DNA from: Mytilus californianus
Taxonomy: Eukaryota; Mollusca; Bivalvia; Mytilida; Mytilidae
Direction of reading: 5' to 3'
DNA: 64,000 bases
NCBI RefSeq assembly: GCF_021869535.1
Contig: NW_026262581.1
Span: 113,550,771 to 113,614,770 of the forward strand
The position numbers and the translations under genes were made by a program. The notes below the pieces were generated by a model. That model did not search any database, was not told the DNA's origin, and saw only the letters and a list, made by a program, of their open reading frames with translations. Below, piece after piece: positions 1-13,700 of this stretch (the stretch's first letter is position 1; each line of letters starts with the position of its first letter).

Positions 1-6
1 ATAAAA

Positions 7-199
7 CTGTGGATTCATTATTATTAGTTTGATACCAATTTTCATGGATTTGGTGGGTAAATGTAGACTGCAAAATTAAATGTTTTACAAAATGCAAATT
101 TTTTTATTGGCATATCTGCAGAATTTGGCAAAACCACAAAATCAAATATCCACCAAAAAGCAATTTTCCCTCAACCCATGAAAATATATGAATCCACAG
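7..199. repeat. TIR element, CTGTGGATTCAT family
   Basis: Starts CTGTGGATTCATT and ends AATCCACAG, a terminal inverted repeat of about 12 bases, over 193 bp. The interior is itself partly self-complementary (CATGGATTTGGTGGG against CAACCCATGAAAA). A second copy lies at 19387-19582. No coding capacity, so MITE-like. Confidence 0.6.
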
Positions 200-204
200 A
201 AGAT

Positions 205-305
205 AGAGAGAAAGAGAAAACAAAATTTGATCAGCAATACAAGATCAACAAAAAAGAGAAAACTAGTCATGAATTATACAAATTACTGGAAGCATCAGGA
301 AAATG
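205..305 (+). repeat. Fragment of family C core monomer
   Basis: The stretch with GATCAGCAATACAAGATCAAC and GTCATGAATT matches the end of the family C element at 14810-14890. It has neither terminal hairpin. 306-450 shows nothing recognisable. Confidence 0.5.
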
Positions 306-454
306 TTATTGGTAGATTACACTGGCATAGTATCTATGAAAAAAAGAAATAGCTTTTTTCATGTAACAAATGTTTCCCTTTGCTAAACAATATGAAATTG
401 AAAACAAAGTGTAATTTGTAAATGTGCTTGTTTGTTTTCTTCGGGACAAATAAG

Positions 455-575
455 TATATTCCTGCTTTGTACATGCACACACAATTTATTTTTAGGATAT
501 GTGTTGTTTAGTCTTTTTCTTGACAATTAAGCATATTCTTGCTTTGTACATGCACACACAATTTATTTTTAGGTG
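455..575 (+). repeat. Local 40-bp direct duplication
   Basis: Two copies of a segment containing GCTTTGTACATGCACACACA followed by TTTATTTTTAGG lie about 78 bases apart (ending near 496 and 573). Both end in an acceptor-like TTTTTAGG, but no open exon follows. Confidence 0.6.
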
Positions 576-648
576 CTGTAAGTTATTTTCATGTGGACCA
601 CAGTTGGCCTTATTTTAGTTTGGCATATTACAGACTTTTTATACTTTT

Positions 649-915
649 TATGCCCCCACCATTACTGGGGGGGGGGGGGGCATTAAGTGTTACCCTTGTC
701 CATCCGTACATCCAACCGTCTGTAAGTACGTCCCGAATCTTTAGTTTGCCTCAACCAAATGTTATGAAACTTAAACACAATGCTTATTACCACAAAACAC
801 AGATCAAGTTTGATTTTGGGTGGCATCATTTTTACCGTTCTCGAGTCATGCCCCTTTATAACGTTATATGCAAGCTGGGGCATCATCTGTGTCCCATGGA
901 CACATTCTCCATTTA
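649..915 (+). repeat. Family A element, single-monomer copy
   Basis: Begins TTATGCCCCCACC, pairs with a G run plus GGCATTAAG, then CCATCCGTACATCC, one monomer with CTCAACCAAATGTTATGAAA and GAGTCATGCCCC, and ends at GGGGCATCATCTGTG followed by the TGTCCCATGGACACA palindrome. This is the shortest full-length version in the window and serves as a reference for the longer copies. It ends about 30 bases before the first visible DEP exon. Confidence 0.75.
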
Positions 916-946
916 TGTTGTAATTTTCAATAGATAACTTTTACAG

Positions 947-3900
947 ATCTCTCTGGATTTACATGCGAACTAGATGAATATGCTCAGTTAGTGAAAGATC
1001 TGCGTGCAAGTGGTATAATTAAAGATAATAGACAAGGATTGCTGACTGTCCATAAAAACTCATTCAGTGGCAAAGAATTTGTGGACTGGATAGTAAAAAC
1101 AAAGGAGTTAGGTTAGTATAACAATTGTAGTTAATATGTATCAGCTTAATTTGGGACTGCATTAAAGACGAAGGAGCTCTATAGTTTATACTTTGTCAGT
1201 CTGTCCCTCAGTCAACGTCATCAATAACTTTGTCAAAACTTCATAGAATTTTATGAAAGTGTAATGGGTGATGCCAAATTGGTATTTTTTTTTCTTTTAA
1301 TTGTCTGTGTTTTACTGACAAATGGACCTTGTTAGCAGTCAACATTTAGATACAGTTGAATAATAAATTTGTTGACAAGGAATGTTATGGAACTTGGACA
1401 AAAGCTTCTTCAAGATCCAGAAATAGCATCTGAAGAAAAAGTTATGAATTTTTTTATTGTTATCTATATATTACTGATAAATAAACTTAGTTTTTGGCAG
1501 CAACATTACTTTGACAGCAGCAATAGCAGACAAGACACAATGGCTTTCCCCTGTACCGTTTACAATATGTAGGACTTTTTGTTGATGTAAGATCTTTGTT
1601 AGTCTGTGAAGACTCTCAAAGGTTCAGAACTTAATATATGACTTTGACACCTATTTATTACTGAACTCTCATGCTGACCTTTAGATGTTTTTTGTGTAAA
1701 TTATGTTGTTAAGTTGCTGCCTTATTGATATATATTCTACATTCCTATTATTCAATTTTTTTCTGAATTGACAGTATGGCATAGAATTTACCTCAAACTG
1801 ATCTTGTATTAAATAAATTATGATTATACATAATTTTGCCGTACTAGTGAATCTTGTCAAATAAAAACTAAAACAGTGAAATGGATTTCAGCAGCTAGAT
1901 GATCAAAGTAAGGATCTTAATCAAATTACCTATATAATAAGCAGTATTTGATAAATTTGTTCAATATATAATATATCACACTTTTGGCAAATCTCTTTTT
2001 TAGATATTCAATAAAATTTCATGACATACACTGTATGACAGTATTGTGTAAAATTTTTAAAAGACAGACATTTGTAAACCAACATACTTTTGTGTAGTGT
2101 ATATCCTTAACAGCATTGATAAATTTGATGATTAATCACACCAAAAAGTATGATATAGATTTAAACTCTAACTCAAGTTGAAAATAATATGTAGACTGAT
2201 AAATTATTACTTCACATTTAACAGAATAAACCTATTCTTTTTTAGACAGATCTGTTGCTATAGAAATGGGCCAAGCATTAATAGACAAACACTTCGGACA
2301 CAATGTTAAATCACAGGAAACATTCCAAGATGCTGATGTTTATTATAGACTTTTAGATGATGATGAAACAGAGGCATTAAATTCAGGGACCATGTCAAAT
2401 TGTGAACCTAGACCCGGTCAGTATGTTTTTATCATTTTATGCCCCCACGACAATATGTTGGGGGCCATATTAATTTACCCATCTGTATATTTTGTAGGTA
2501 GTTCTTACACATTAGAGAGGTGTGCATGTCCACAGGAATTTGATTTTTGTCGAGCCTGCGACTTCTGTCGCAGAAAGCTTGACATAGGGATAGTGATCTG
2601 GCGGCGGTAGAGGCGTTAACTAACTTCTTAAAAGCTTAATATTTCAGAAGGTAGAAAACCTGGATGCTTCATACTTTGTACATAGATGCCTTATGATATG
2701 AAATTTCCGTCTGTCATATGTCATTTACCTCATTCTCATGGTTCAGTAACTACTTGAAAAAAAAGTTAAGATTTTTTAATGCCCCCGCCGCATTAAGTTT
2801 TACCCTTGTCCGTCCGTACGTCCCAAAATTGGTTTCCGTTCTCTAACTTGAGTTTGCCTCAACCAAATGTTATGAAACTTATACACAATGCTTATTACCA
2901 CAAAACATAGATCAAGTTTGAATTTTGGTGGCGACACTTTTACCATTCTTGAGTTATGTCCCTTCATAAACATAAAAATTGCTGAATTTTTCATTTCCGT
3001 TCTTTAACTTTAGTTTGTCTCAACCAAATGTTATAAAACTCATACACAATGCTTATTACCACAAAACATAGATCAAGTTTGAATTTTGGTGGCATCACTT
3101 TAACCGTTCTAGAGTTATGCCCTTTATAAATGGAAAAATTGCAATATTTTTAGTTTCCGTTCTCTAACTTAAGTTTGCCTCAACCAAATGTTATGAAACT
3201 TATACACAATGCTTATTACCACAAAACACAGATCAAGTTTGAATTTTGGTGGCGTCACTTTAACCATTCTATAGTTATGCCCCTTTATAAATGGAAAAAT
3301 TGTTAATTTTTATTTTCTTCTAAATATCAAGTAATTTTTAAAATTGGAGTCATCTTCCTTTGTCTATGATTATAGTTGAATCAACTACAATCAATGCTTT
3401 ATACAATGCAATGTTTAATTTTTACTTCCACTGATAAAACACAAATCAAGTTGAATTTGGGTAGTGTCACTTTAACCATTATTGAGTTATACCCCTTTAT
3501 AAATCAAAAGATTGCAAAATTTTTAGTTTCCATTCTGTATCTTAAGTTTGCCCCAACCAAACATTATGAAACCCATACACAATATTCATTACCACAAAAC
3601 TAAGATCAAGTACAAATTTTTTGTTTCCGTTTTCTAACTTTAGTTTGCCTCAACCAAATGTTATGAAACTTATACACTCGGCTTATTACTACATAATACA
3701 GATTAAGTACGAAATTTGGTGGCGACACTTTTACCATTCTTGAGTTATGTCCCTTTATAAACATAAAAATTGCTGAATTTTTCGTTTTCGTTCTCTAACT
3801 TTAGTTTGTCTCAACCAAATGTTATAAAACTCATACACAATGCTTATTACCACAAAACATAGATCAAGTTTAAATTTTGGTGGCGTCACTTTAACCATTC

Positions 3901-4758
3901 TAGAGTTATGCCCCTTTATAAATGGAAAAATTTTTAATTTTTATTTTCTTCTAAATATCAAGTAATTTTTAAAATTGGAGTCATCTTCCTTTGTCCATGA
4001 TTATAGTTGAATCAACTACAATCAATGCTTTATACAATGCAATGTTTAATTTTTACTTCCACTGATAAAACACAGATCAAGTTGAATTTGGGTAGTTTCA
4101 CTTTAACCATTATTGAGTTATACCCCTTTATAAATTGAAAGATTGCAAAATTTTTAGTTTCCATTCTGTAACTTAAGTTTGCCCCAACCAAACATTATGA
4201 AACCCATACACAATATTCATAACCACAAAACTAAGATCAAGTACAAATTTTTTGTTTCCGTTTTCTAACTTTAGTTTGCCTCAACCAAATGTTTTGAAAC
4301 TTATACACTCAGCTTATTACTACATAATACAGATTAAGTACGAAATTTGGTGGCAACACTTTTACCATTCTTGAGTTATGTCCCTTTATAAACATAAAAA
4401 TTGCTGAATTTTTCGTTTCCGTTCTCTAACTTTAGTTTGTCTCAACCAAATGTTATAAAACTTATACACAACCATTCTAGAGTTATGCATGTTCAAAAAT
4501 AGAAAAATTGCAGAATTTTTAGTTTATGTTCTCTACTTAAGTTAGCCTCAACCAAATGTTATGAGACTTACACACAATGCTTATTTCCACAAAACTCAGA
4601 TCAAGTTCAAATTTGGGTAACGTCACTTTTACCGTTCTTCAGTTATGTCCCTTTATAACTATATGATATGCAAGCGGGGGCATTATCTGTGTCCACATGT
4701 GGACACTATCTACATTTATTGTAATGTTAGTTTCTCTCTTATTATACCCCATGCAACC

Positions 4759-4794
<36 letters not shown>

Positions 4795-7700
4795 TGTCTG
4801 TCCGTCCGTCTGTCAGTCCGTCAGTCCTGTTTCTTGTCATCGCAACTCCTCTCAAACCACACAACAGAATTTCACAAAACCTTTTTAGATAATAAGGACA
4901 TACTATGTAGTTGTGCATATCGACAGAAAATTACGATTCAATTCTTTTTCTAGGAGTTACGCCCCTTTGAACTTATTTACTTTAATGTACTACTGCAACA
5001 GTTTGTCATCGCAACTCCTCTCAAACCACACAACAGAATTTCATGAAACCTTTTCAGATAATAAGGACATACTATGTAGATGTGCATATTGACAGGAAAT
5101 TATGATTCAATTTTTTTTTCTTACACTTATTTTATTTCTCCAATGACAATGTGGGGACGTGGGGTATGTGAGCGCGCTCACTAAGGTTATTTCATTATGA
5201 GTTAAAGGTTAACTATATTTGGTATGTGCGTACCTTGCAAGGTCCTCATGCCTGTCAGACAGTTTTCATTTGACCTCGACCTCATTTCATGGATCAGTAA
5301 ACAAGGTTAAGTTTTCGTGGTCAAGTCCATATCTCAGATACTATAAGCCATAGGTCTACTATATTTGGTGTATGTAATGATTGTAAGGTGTACATGTCCA
5401 ACTGGCAGTTTGCATCTGATCTTGACCTCATTTTCATGGTCCAGTGGTTAAAGTTAAGTTTTTGTGTTTTCGTCTGTTTTTCTAATGTACTGTATGCAAT
5501 AGGTCAACTATATTTGGTGTATGGAAATATTTTACGATGTACATATCAGTCTGGCAGGTTTTATTTGACCTTGACCTCATTTTCATGGTTCATTGCTCAA
5601 TGTTAAGTTTTTATACGCCCGTTTACGGGGCGTATTATGGTATACCTCTGTCCGTCTGTCGTCAACATGTCGCACATTAACTCAAAAATGCTTTAACCAA
5701 TTTGCATAAAACTTTGGTGAATTGTTTATATCTATTGATGTGAGCTCCCTTTCGTTTTTTATAAATTTTAGATTTTACGTTTCCGAGTTATGGGGTTTTA
5801 TTCATTAAAAAAAGGGGGATTTTCCAGTTTTCGGACAATAACTCAAGAATGCTTTCACACCAACTTGCAAGAAATTTTGGTTAATTGTTTATATCTATTG
5901 ACATGAGCTCCCTTTTGATTTTTATAAATTTTAGATTTAACGTTTCCAAGTTACGGGGTTTTATTCATAAAAAAAGGGGGATTTTCCAGTTTTGGGACAA
6001 TAGCTCAAAAATGCTTTCAGCAGTTCTCATGAAACTTTGATGAATTGTTGACATCTATTGATGTAAGCTCCCTTTAGAATTTTATAAATTTTAGATTTTA
6101 CATTTCCGTGTTATGGGGTTTTATTCATTATAAAGGGGGGATTTTCCAGTTTTCAAACAATAACTCAAAAATGCTTTCAGCAATTCTTATGAAACTTTGG
6201 TGAATTGTTTATATCTATTGATGTAAGCTCCCTTTAGAATTTTATAAATTTTATTTGTTTATAGTCTGACAACAGATTTACTAAGTATTGCACAACAGCA
6301 TAGTGTATTGCACAACAGCAAGAAATCTTTAATTGAATATAAATTCAATTCATATAACCAATTTCAAGTTCTTTGACTACATTTATTCAGAAACCTATAA
6401 TACGTCAAATATTTAATTACAATCCAAATTCAGACCTGTATCAAGATTGAATATTGTGTCCATTTTTGCCCCAACTGTTCAGGGTTGGACCTCTGCGGGC
6501 GTATCCAGCTGGGCTCAGCGAAGCAGTTTATTTTGTATTGGTCTGTTTTTCTAATACTTTCTGCAATAGGTCAACTGTATTTGGTGTATGGAAATATTTT
6601 ACCATGTACATATCAGTTTGGCAGGTTTTATTTGACCTTGACCTCATTTTCATGGTTCATTGTTCAATGTTAAGTTTTGTGTTTTGGTCTGTTTTTCTTA
6701 AACTTTAGGCAATAGGTCAACTATATTTGGTGTATGGAATGATTGTAAGGTGTGTATGTCTGTCTGGCAGGTATCATCTGACCTTCACATCATTATTATG
6801 GTTCATTGGTCAATGTTCAGTTTTCCTGGCTAACTTTGTTTCTTAGATACTATAGGATAGGCAATCGGTCAACTATATTTGATGCATAGAATGATTTTGA
6901 GGTGTACATGTTTGTCTGGCAGGGTTCATCTGACCTTGACCTCATTTTCATGGTTCATTGGTCTTATGAAATTTCCATGGTTTGGTCTGTTTCTTCATAT
7001 TATAAGCAATAGGTCATCTATATTCGGTGTATGGAATGATTGTATTAAAGGTGTACATTTATTTCCGGCTTGGTATATCTGACCTTGACCTCATTTTCTT
7101 GGATCATAAATGTTAGTTTGATACTTGTAGTAAAACTTTATATTTAGGACTATCAACATAAAATCAATGGTCAGTATAGTAGGCGAGACATTTCATCGTG
7201 TGCACTCTTGTTTTCAAATATTTTCAAAATGCCAGGTATTTGGACTTAGTCATTTTTTGGTACTAGCTGAATTAAGAGATCATGGTTTGTCCAGCTATCT
7301 CCTCCTAAAGTTTTTGAGCTACAGCTGTAATATTTTGTAGGTTGTTTGTACACATAAGAGAGGTTAGGATTTTGATTTTATTTAAATATTCTCAAAATGC
7401 CAGGTATTTGGACTTAGTCATTTTTTTTTGTACTAAAAGTCAGAAAGGGGGGATGTTAGATATTCACATCGTCCATATCTAGTTTCATATAGATATGATT
7501 TGTTAGTTCCTGGGTAGGCATTATATTTTTCAACATTTTACACCTTGCTTACCGTTTGAGAGTGACTTATATGTCCACTTCAAAAAAGTCAGAATTTTCC
7601 TATTATAATGGGAGTATTTCTTTCCTGCCATGCTCTATGATTTTTTTACACTGATAGGCTGTTGTCTGCTCTATGGTCGGGTTGTTGTCTCTTCGACACA

Positions 7701-10700
7701 TTCCCCATTTCCATTCTCAATTTTATTAATAGTATATTTGTCAACATTTTACCCCTTACTTGTTGTAAAGGTAAAAATATATATAAGACATCCCAATGTT
7801 TTTAAAAAATGAGCATAGAGCATGACATTATAAAGATATTTCTTAAACAGGACATCATATAAGAATTACAATTAATGTTTTTTTTCAGCTGGTGAAGTTG
7901 GTGAGGACATAAGGAAGTTAATTCTAAAGATTTACAATGTGTTTCTGTCCAAGGATGGCAGGGTAAGTCAAATATTGACTATTGTACAAAAGAATACAAT
8001 TTTAAAAGTTAAAGGACAGTAAATGCTTTTAAAAATATTTCATGTAAGAATTAAGATAAGACGTGATTTAGCTGTTCATGTTGAACATGTTGAAGTCAAT
8101 TTTTTTGGGGGGGGGGTTACATTATTAGGGTGTATATTTTTTATGGTTTGTAAATGACAGATACAAAATATAATTGACGTTGGTGATATATATTTTGACG
8201 CAGCTGAGTTGCCATTAAGTCCATGCATGACAGGATAAAATAAAAATAGTAATCTTGACTTTAAGAACAGTCCTGCTAACATATAACAAACAGCAAAACA
8301 TTATTCAGCTTCTTCATTGAGCTCGGGCATAATGATATTTTTCAAACATTAAATAATTTCATATATAACAATTTGAGATGACCTTGTAATGAACAAATTT
8401 ATGATCCTATCTCAATTGATGTTAGAGGAATATAAGGATGATAATTTTTTTCGCTTTTAAGATTCATAAGGATCCTGAGGGATTGATTGCATGAAAGTTC
8501 CTTCAGCATTGGTCGAGTTTGAATCTAATGTGCCTTGTAACTCAAGTTTTATATTCCAAAAGTGCATGCTTAGTAGATCAAAATATTTCAATACTTTCTG
8601 AATAACCCAAAATACATGTTGAGCAATTATTCTGGACTCAGGGCAAATATCAAAATTCCCAAAAATTTGGCACAGACGATTTCTATGTGTTTATAAGACT
8701 CCAGTTGTCACTAATTTACCTGTTATCAGGAAAATGCTTTCACCAATAAGTCTGCCCCGACTGGAAATATCAAATTTCAAACATTCTGCACAATCCCTAT
8801 TTATAGTGTTTACATTTTACCAAGTTTCAAGATTCTGTGATCTGCAGTTGTTAAGATTATTCTGACGTTTGTGCGTAAGGTGAACAACAAAACATTATCC
8901 TTGATGCTTCATTGGATATACAACATTTGTAAAACACCATATTAATTTTAACTGAAATTGCAAGAATTCTTGTATACTTTCATTTTCTTTCTTTCCAGAA
9001 AGTAAATTATAGAGGAATTTCAACTTCAAGTGAATTTGAGGTGTACAAAACTCGTACGAAAGAACTTCAGAGAGTGCAAATAGCCACTGCTAGTCGGGAG
9101 GAGAAATTAGCTTTCTTCATCAACATCTATAATGCTCTTGTTGTCCATGCTAATGTGGCATTGGGTCCTCCTAACGGACTCTGGCAAAGATATAAGGTAA
9201 AGAAAAATGTCATCGTAAAGGACTTGTGCAAAGATACTTGGTGAAAAAAAAAACTGTACTAAAGGACTCCAGCAAAGATATAAGGTCAAGAATTTACCTC
9301 CAAAATGTTTTATTAGTGCTGTTTATTTCTACTGTCTATGCATTTAAACCTAGTTTTGTAATAACAGGACACGCTTAAAATTTTATTAGTTATTAAGCTT
9401 TGGTTATATGATGTAATGTGAGGAAAAGTTCAGTGAAAATGGAAATTGATTAAAAAATTGCTACTTTTACATGTCTTCTTTTTTGTGAAAAGTAGAATTT
9501 TTTTTCCAGTTTTGTATTCTTCATTACTTCAATGTTTATGCTATATTTAGAAATGAAAAATATGATTTACATATGTACATCTCTTACATTTTATTAAAAC
9601 CATTGCCTAAAATAATGATTAGGGCCCTTGGTCATAAAACTTTACTCAGTACTCGGGAGTACAATATTTGTGCTTGAAAGACCAAATCCAGTATTTTGAT
9701 TGGTTGATTTCTGAGCCTGAGTGATGGTAGTTTTTTTTATGACTGCAAGGCCTGATCTGTTAACAGAAGACATGTTTTTTTTCATTAAAAACAATTTTTT
9801 ATCTTTCAGTTTTTCAATACAGTTAAATATATAATTGGAGGACATTCCTATTCTTTACAAGATATAGAGAATGGAGTTTTGAGGGCTAATAGGAAAGGTG
9901 TTGGTAAGTAATGACGTTTGATAATCTCTTGTTTAAAACATGAATGTTAGTTTTTTTAAAATAGTACATTGCAGAAATGCTAAGTTGTTGTGGTAACTTA
10001 CAGATAAGAATTAAAGTACTGAGGTTGTGTAAATATTGTTTGATATATTATGTCATGCCATATAAAAAAAGTATGTGATGTGCAATATCTTACTGTTACA
10101 GGTATGTTCACCAAGCCATTTTCAAAGAGTGATCCAAGATTTAAAATAGCATTGGAGAAACATGAACCACTTATCCATTTTGCTTTGGTGTGTGGAGCCA
10201 AAAGTTGTCCACCAATAAAAACATATTCTGTGGAGGTTAGTTATCTCTTAAACTAAAGCAGTTCGAGCAAAACTGAAAAGTGTGACAAGCACAGGTCAAG
10301 GTGAAATTTTCAGAAAACCCATTTATGAGTTGTTGCTCCTGAAATGTCAATTTTTAGAAAAATCTGTTTTTCTATATCTAAAAAACTAAAAAAAAATTGA
10401 GCAAATCTGATATTAGTCAAAATGATCAACAGGTCAAGGTCTATCTCCTAAAGAATTTTCAGAAAAATTGGACTACCAATTTTGAAGTCATTGCCCCTGA
10501 AATGTCAATTTTTTGCAAAGTTTTATTTTATTATTTTGAAAACTATAACAGATAATGAATAGTAAAATTGTCAAAAACATTGAGTCAGATCTACAAATAA
10601 GTGAACATGTGTAAATTGTCAATTGACCCCTTATAAGAGTTATTGCCTTTGAATTATACACTTTTTTGCATTTTTGCAAATACCATACAGCGATTTCTTT

Positions 10701-13700
10701 TCACGGTCATAAAATTTCACAATTAGGAGGCAACAAAGTATACAAAAATTTTTTGCTGTTTTTATTTTGGTGGATACTTATCCCCAATTAAATATTTTGG
10801 CGGATACTGAAATAGTTGCAGTTAAAAGTTGTAAAAATTGACAGCAAGAAAACAGTGAAAAATGTCTTTGCTGTAGTTCTGTATAAATACAAGACATGTC
10901 TTTGCTGTAGTTCTGTATAAATACAAGACATGTCTTTGCTGTAGTTCTGTATAAATACAAGACATGCCTTTGCTGTAGTTCTGTATAAATACAAGACATG
11001 TCTTTTCTGTAGTTCTGTATAAATACAAGACATGCCTTTGCTGTAGTTCTGTATAAATACAAGACATGCCTTTGCTGTAGTTCTGTATAAATACAAGACA
11101 TGCCTTTGCTGTAGTTCTGTATAAATACAAGACATGTCTTTGCTGTAGTTCTGTATAAATACAAGACATGTCTTTACTGTAGTTCTGTATAAATACAAGA
11201 AATTAAAAGAAATAATTATTTTAATAGAACAATGTAAAAATAAATACATATGATAACGAAAAACAATATTGGAGGTAAAACACAACTTTTGAAATGTCAA
11301 ATATTTACAAAAACATCTCAGATTTACTTGTCTCATTACTTCTTTGCTAGCAGAAGTTTGTCTTCAAGATATTAGAATTGGGATAGAGTATCGTTATTAT
11401 CAGTCAATCAAACAAGTGTCTGTTGTTATGGTTTACATGAATGATGTCTTATTTATTGTTTATATTCCGATACAGTTAATCAATAGATACCGGTAACATA
11501 GATATTTGTCACAGGTGTACAAACTTCTTGTAAATGTTATGGTTGATAAGTTAAGAAATTGACGGGACCTTTGATGTACTAATTAGGTTATAAAATTATC
11601 AGTGTGACTTACAAACTCTATACAATTTGACACTAATTAATAAGGGTAAAATACCTGACATAGTACCTTAAACTCTTATATTATTTGACACTCATTAATA
11701 AGGGTAAAATACATGAAATAGTACCTTACACTCTTATATTATTTGACACTAATTAATAAAGGTAAAATACCTGATAAGTACCTTACACACTTATATAATT
11801 TGAGACTAATTAATAAGGGTAAAATACCTGACATAGCACATTAAACTCTTATACAATTTGACACTAATTAATAAGGGTAAAATACCTGACATAGTACCTT
11901 ACACTCTTATATAATTTGAGACTAATTAATACGGGTAAAATACCTGACATAGCACATTAAACTCTTATACAATTTGACACTAATTAATAAGGGTAAAATA
12001 CCTGACATAGTACCTTACACTCTTATATAATTTGACACTAATTAATAAGGGTAAATTTCCTGACATAGTACCTTACACTCTTATACAATTTGACACTAAT
12101 TAAAAAGGGTAAAATACCTGACATAGTACCTCACACTCTTATATAATTTGACACTAATTAATAAGGGTAAAATTCCTGACATAGTACCTTACACTCTTAT
12201 ACAATATGACACTAATTGATAAGGGTAAAATACCTGACATAGTACCTTACACTCTTATATAATTTGACACTAATTAATAAGGGTAAAATTCCTGACATAG
12301 TACCTTACACTCTTATACAATTTGACACTAATTAATAAGGGTAAAATACCTGACATAGTACCTTACACTCTTATATAATTTGACACTAATTAATAAGGGT
12401 AAAATTCCTGACATAGTACCTTACACTCTTATACAATTTGACACTAATTAATAAGGATAAAATACCTGACATAGTACCTTAAAATCTTATATTATTTGAC
12501 ACTAGTTAATAAGGGTATACTTATGTATGTTCAATAACATTTGGCATTTATGTTTTAAAACTAACATATACCGTTATTGACCTGTCGACCTAAAAAAAAA
12601 ACCCAGATCTTCCACAAAATGCTTTAGCAATTGGAAAGTAAGAACGTATGCATATATTTCACAGAATTTATTTCCACAATTTTCATTTATCCGTGAAAAT
12701 AAGCGAAAATGAACACCCCGCGAAAAATAACCCTGTATACGTTACTATAGAAGATGGATAAAATATTTCAGTAGTGAACTGTTCAGCAAAATTAAATCTG
12801 CAATTAAGTAAACATAACTGAAATCATCAATATGCTCCTTCTGGAAGTAATTGTTCTTGAAAGACGTTTTTCATCCATTTTTGCATAAACTGTATTTGAG
12901 AAACTGTGAAAAGCAAAATAAGATCAACAAATAAGTCAACATGGGCAAAATCGTTAATTGACCTCTTATAGGAGTTATTGCCCTTGAAAGATGATCTTTA
13001 TAGATTAATGCAGAAACCATCATAGATAGAGAGAAACTGTAAATGTCAAAAATGCTTAGCAAAATTAGCATAAATTACAATACAATACTTCCCATTGAAC
13101 TTTTATTATATAACAGCATATTTGTGACTTATACATTTTTGTGCACGTTACTATTATCCTTCCAGGGTATATATGAGGAGTTAAAATCAGCAGCAGAAGC
13201 TTTTCTGGAGGGAGATGATGGTGTTTTTATTGACATGAAAAAGAAGCAGATAAAATTATCAAAAATATTAGACTGGTACCAAGAGGATTTTGGCAAAAAT
13301 AAAGAAGAGGTAACAGATTGATAATTAAATAATACATTGATGACAGTTGGAGTTTGAACAGAATTTTAGATCACATATATTCATTGATAGTTTTGTAGTG
13401 ACCAGATAAACTTAAGGCTTAACAATTGTTCATGTCAGTGACAGTCCAATATGTCTGTCTTGGCCTTTGAATGGTGAAAATTATTTTGGTGAAATAAGAA
13501 CTGAAAAAGATTTAAAGGCTTATTGTATTTTATTTTTTTCAAATGATAAGGACAAAGCTACTTGATTAAGTAATGTTAAAGGTAGAATATCAGTTTCAAG
13601 TTATTACTCATATTCATATTTTAGGTTGTACAATGGATCATAGCTCATATTGCAGAGAGTGATAAGAAAAAACAGCTGGAAGAACTTGTTGCTGGTAAAA

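Larger units (their letters stand above)
2535..7212 (+). repeat. Family G element, host of nested insertions (intron 2)
   Basis: The 5' part has a double hairpin: outer arms GTCGAGC (2549-2555) and GCTTGAC (2577-2583), inner CTGCGAC/GTCGCAG, followed by GGCGGCGG. The body resumes in pieces as about 165 bp monomers with TTGACCTTGACCTCATTTTC and GGTCAACTATATTTGGTGTA at 5200-5609 and 6531-7140. It ends with AGGCGAGACATTTC and GTGTGCACTCTTG near 7212. Pieces 2535-2776, 4715-4745, 5198-5609 and 6531-7212 form one element interrupted by families A, E and B. I know the uninterrupted order from other mussel copies; only the B junction can be checked within this window. Confidence 0.7.

Noticed and set aside
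539-937. 132-codon plus-strand ORF
   Set aside because: Runs through a local duplication and a family A repeat, and is out of frame with the real exon that starts at 947.
10778-11336. Three overlapping minus-strand ORFs of 115-182 codons
   Set aside because: They are the 34-bp minisatellite read in its three frames; the peptides are the same repeat in rotation and have no start context or splice support.
10863-12518. Regular repeats resembling a CRISPR array
   Set aside because: Units are contiguous with no unique spacers, and the genome is eukaryotic.
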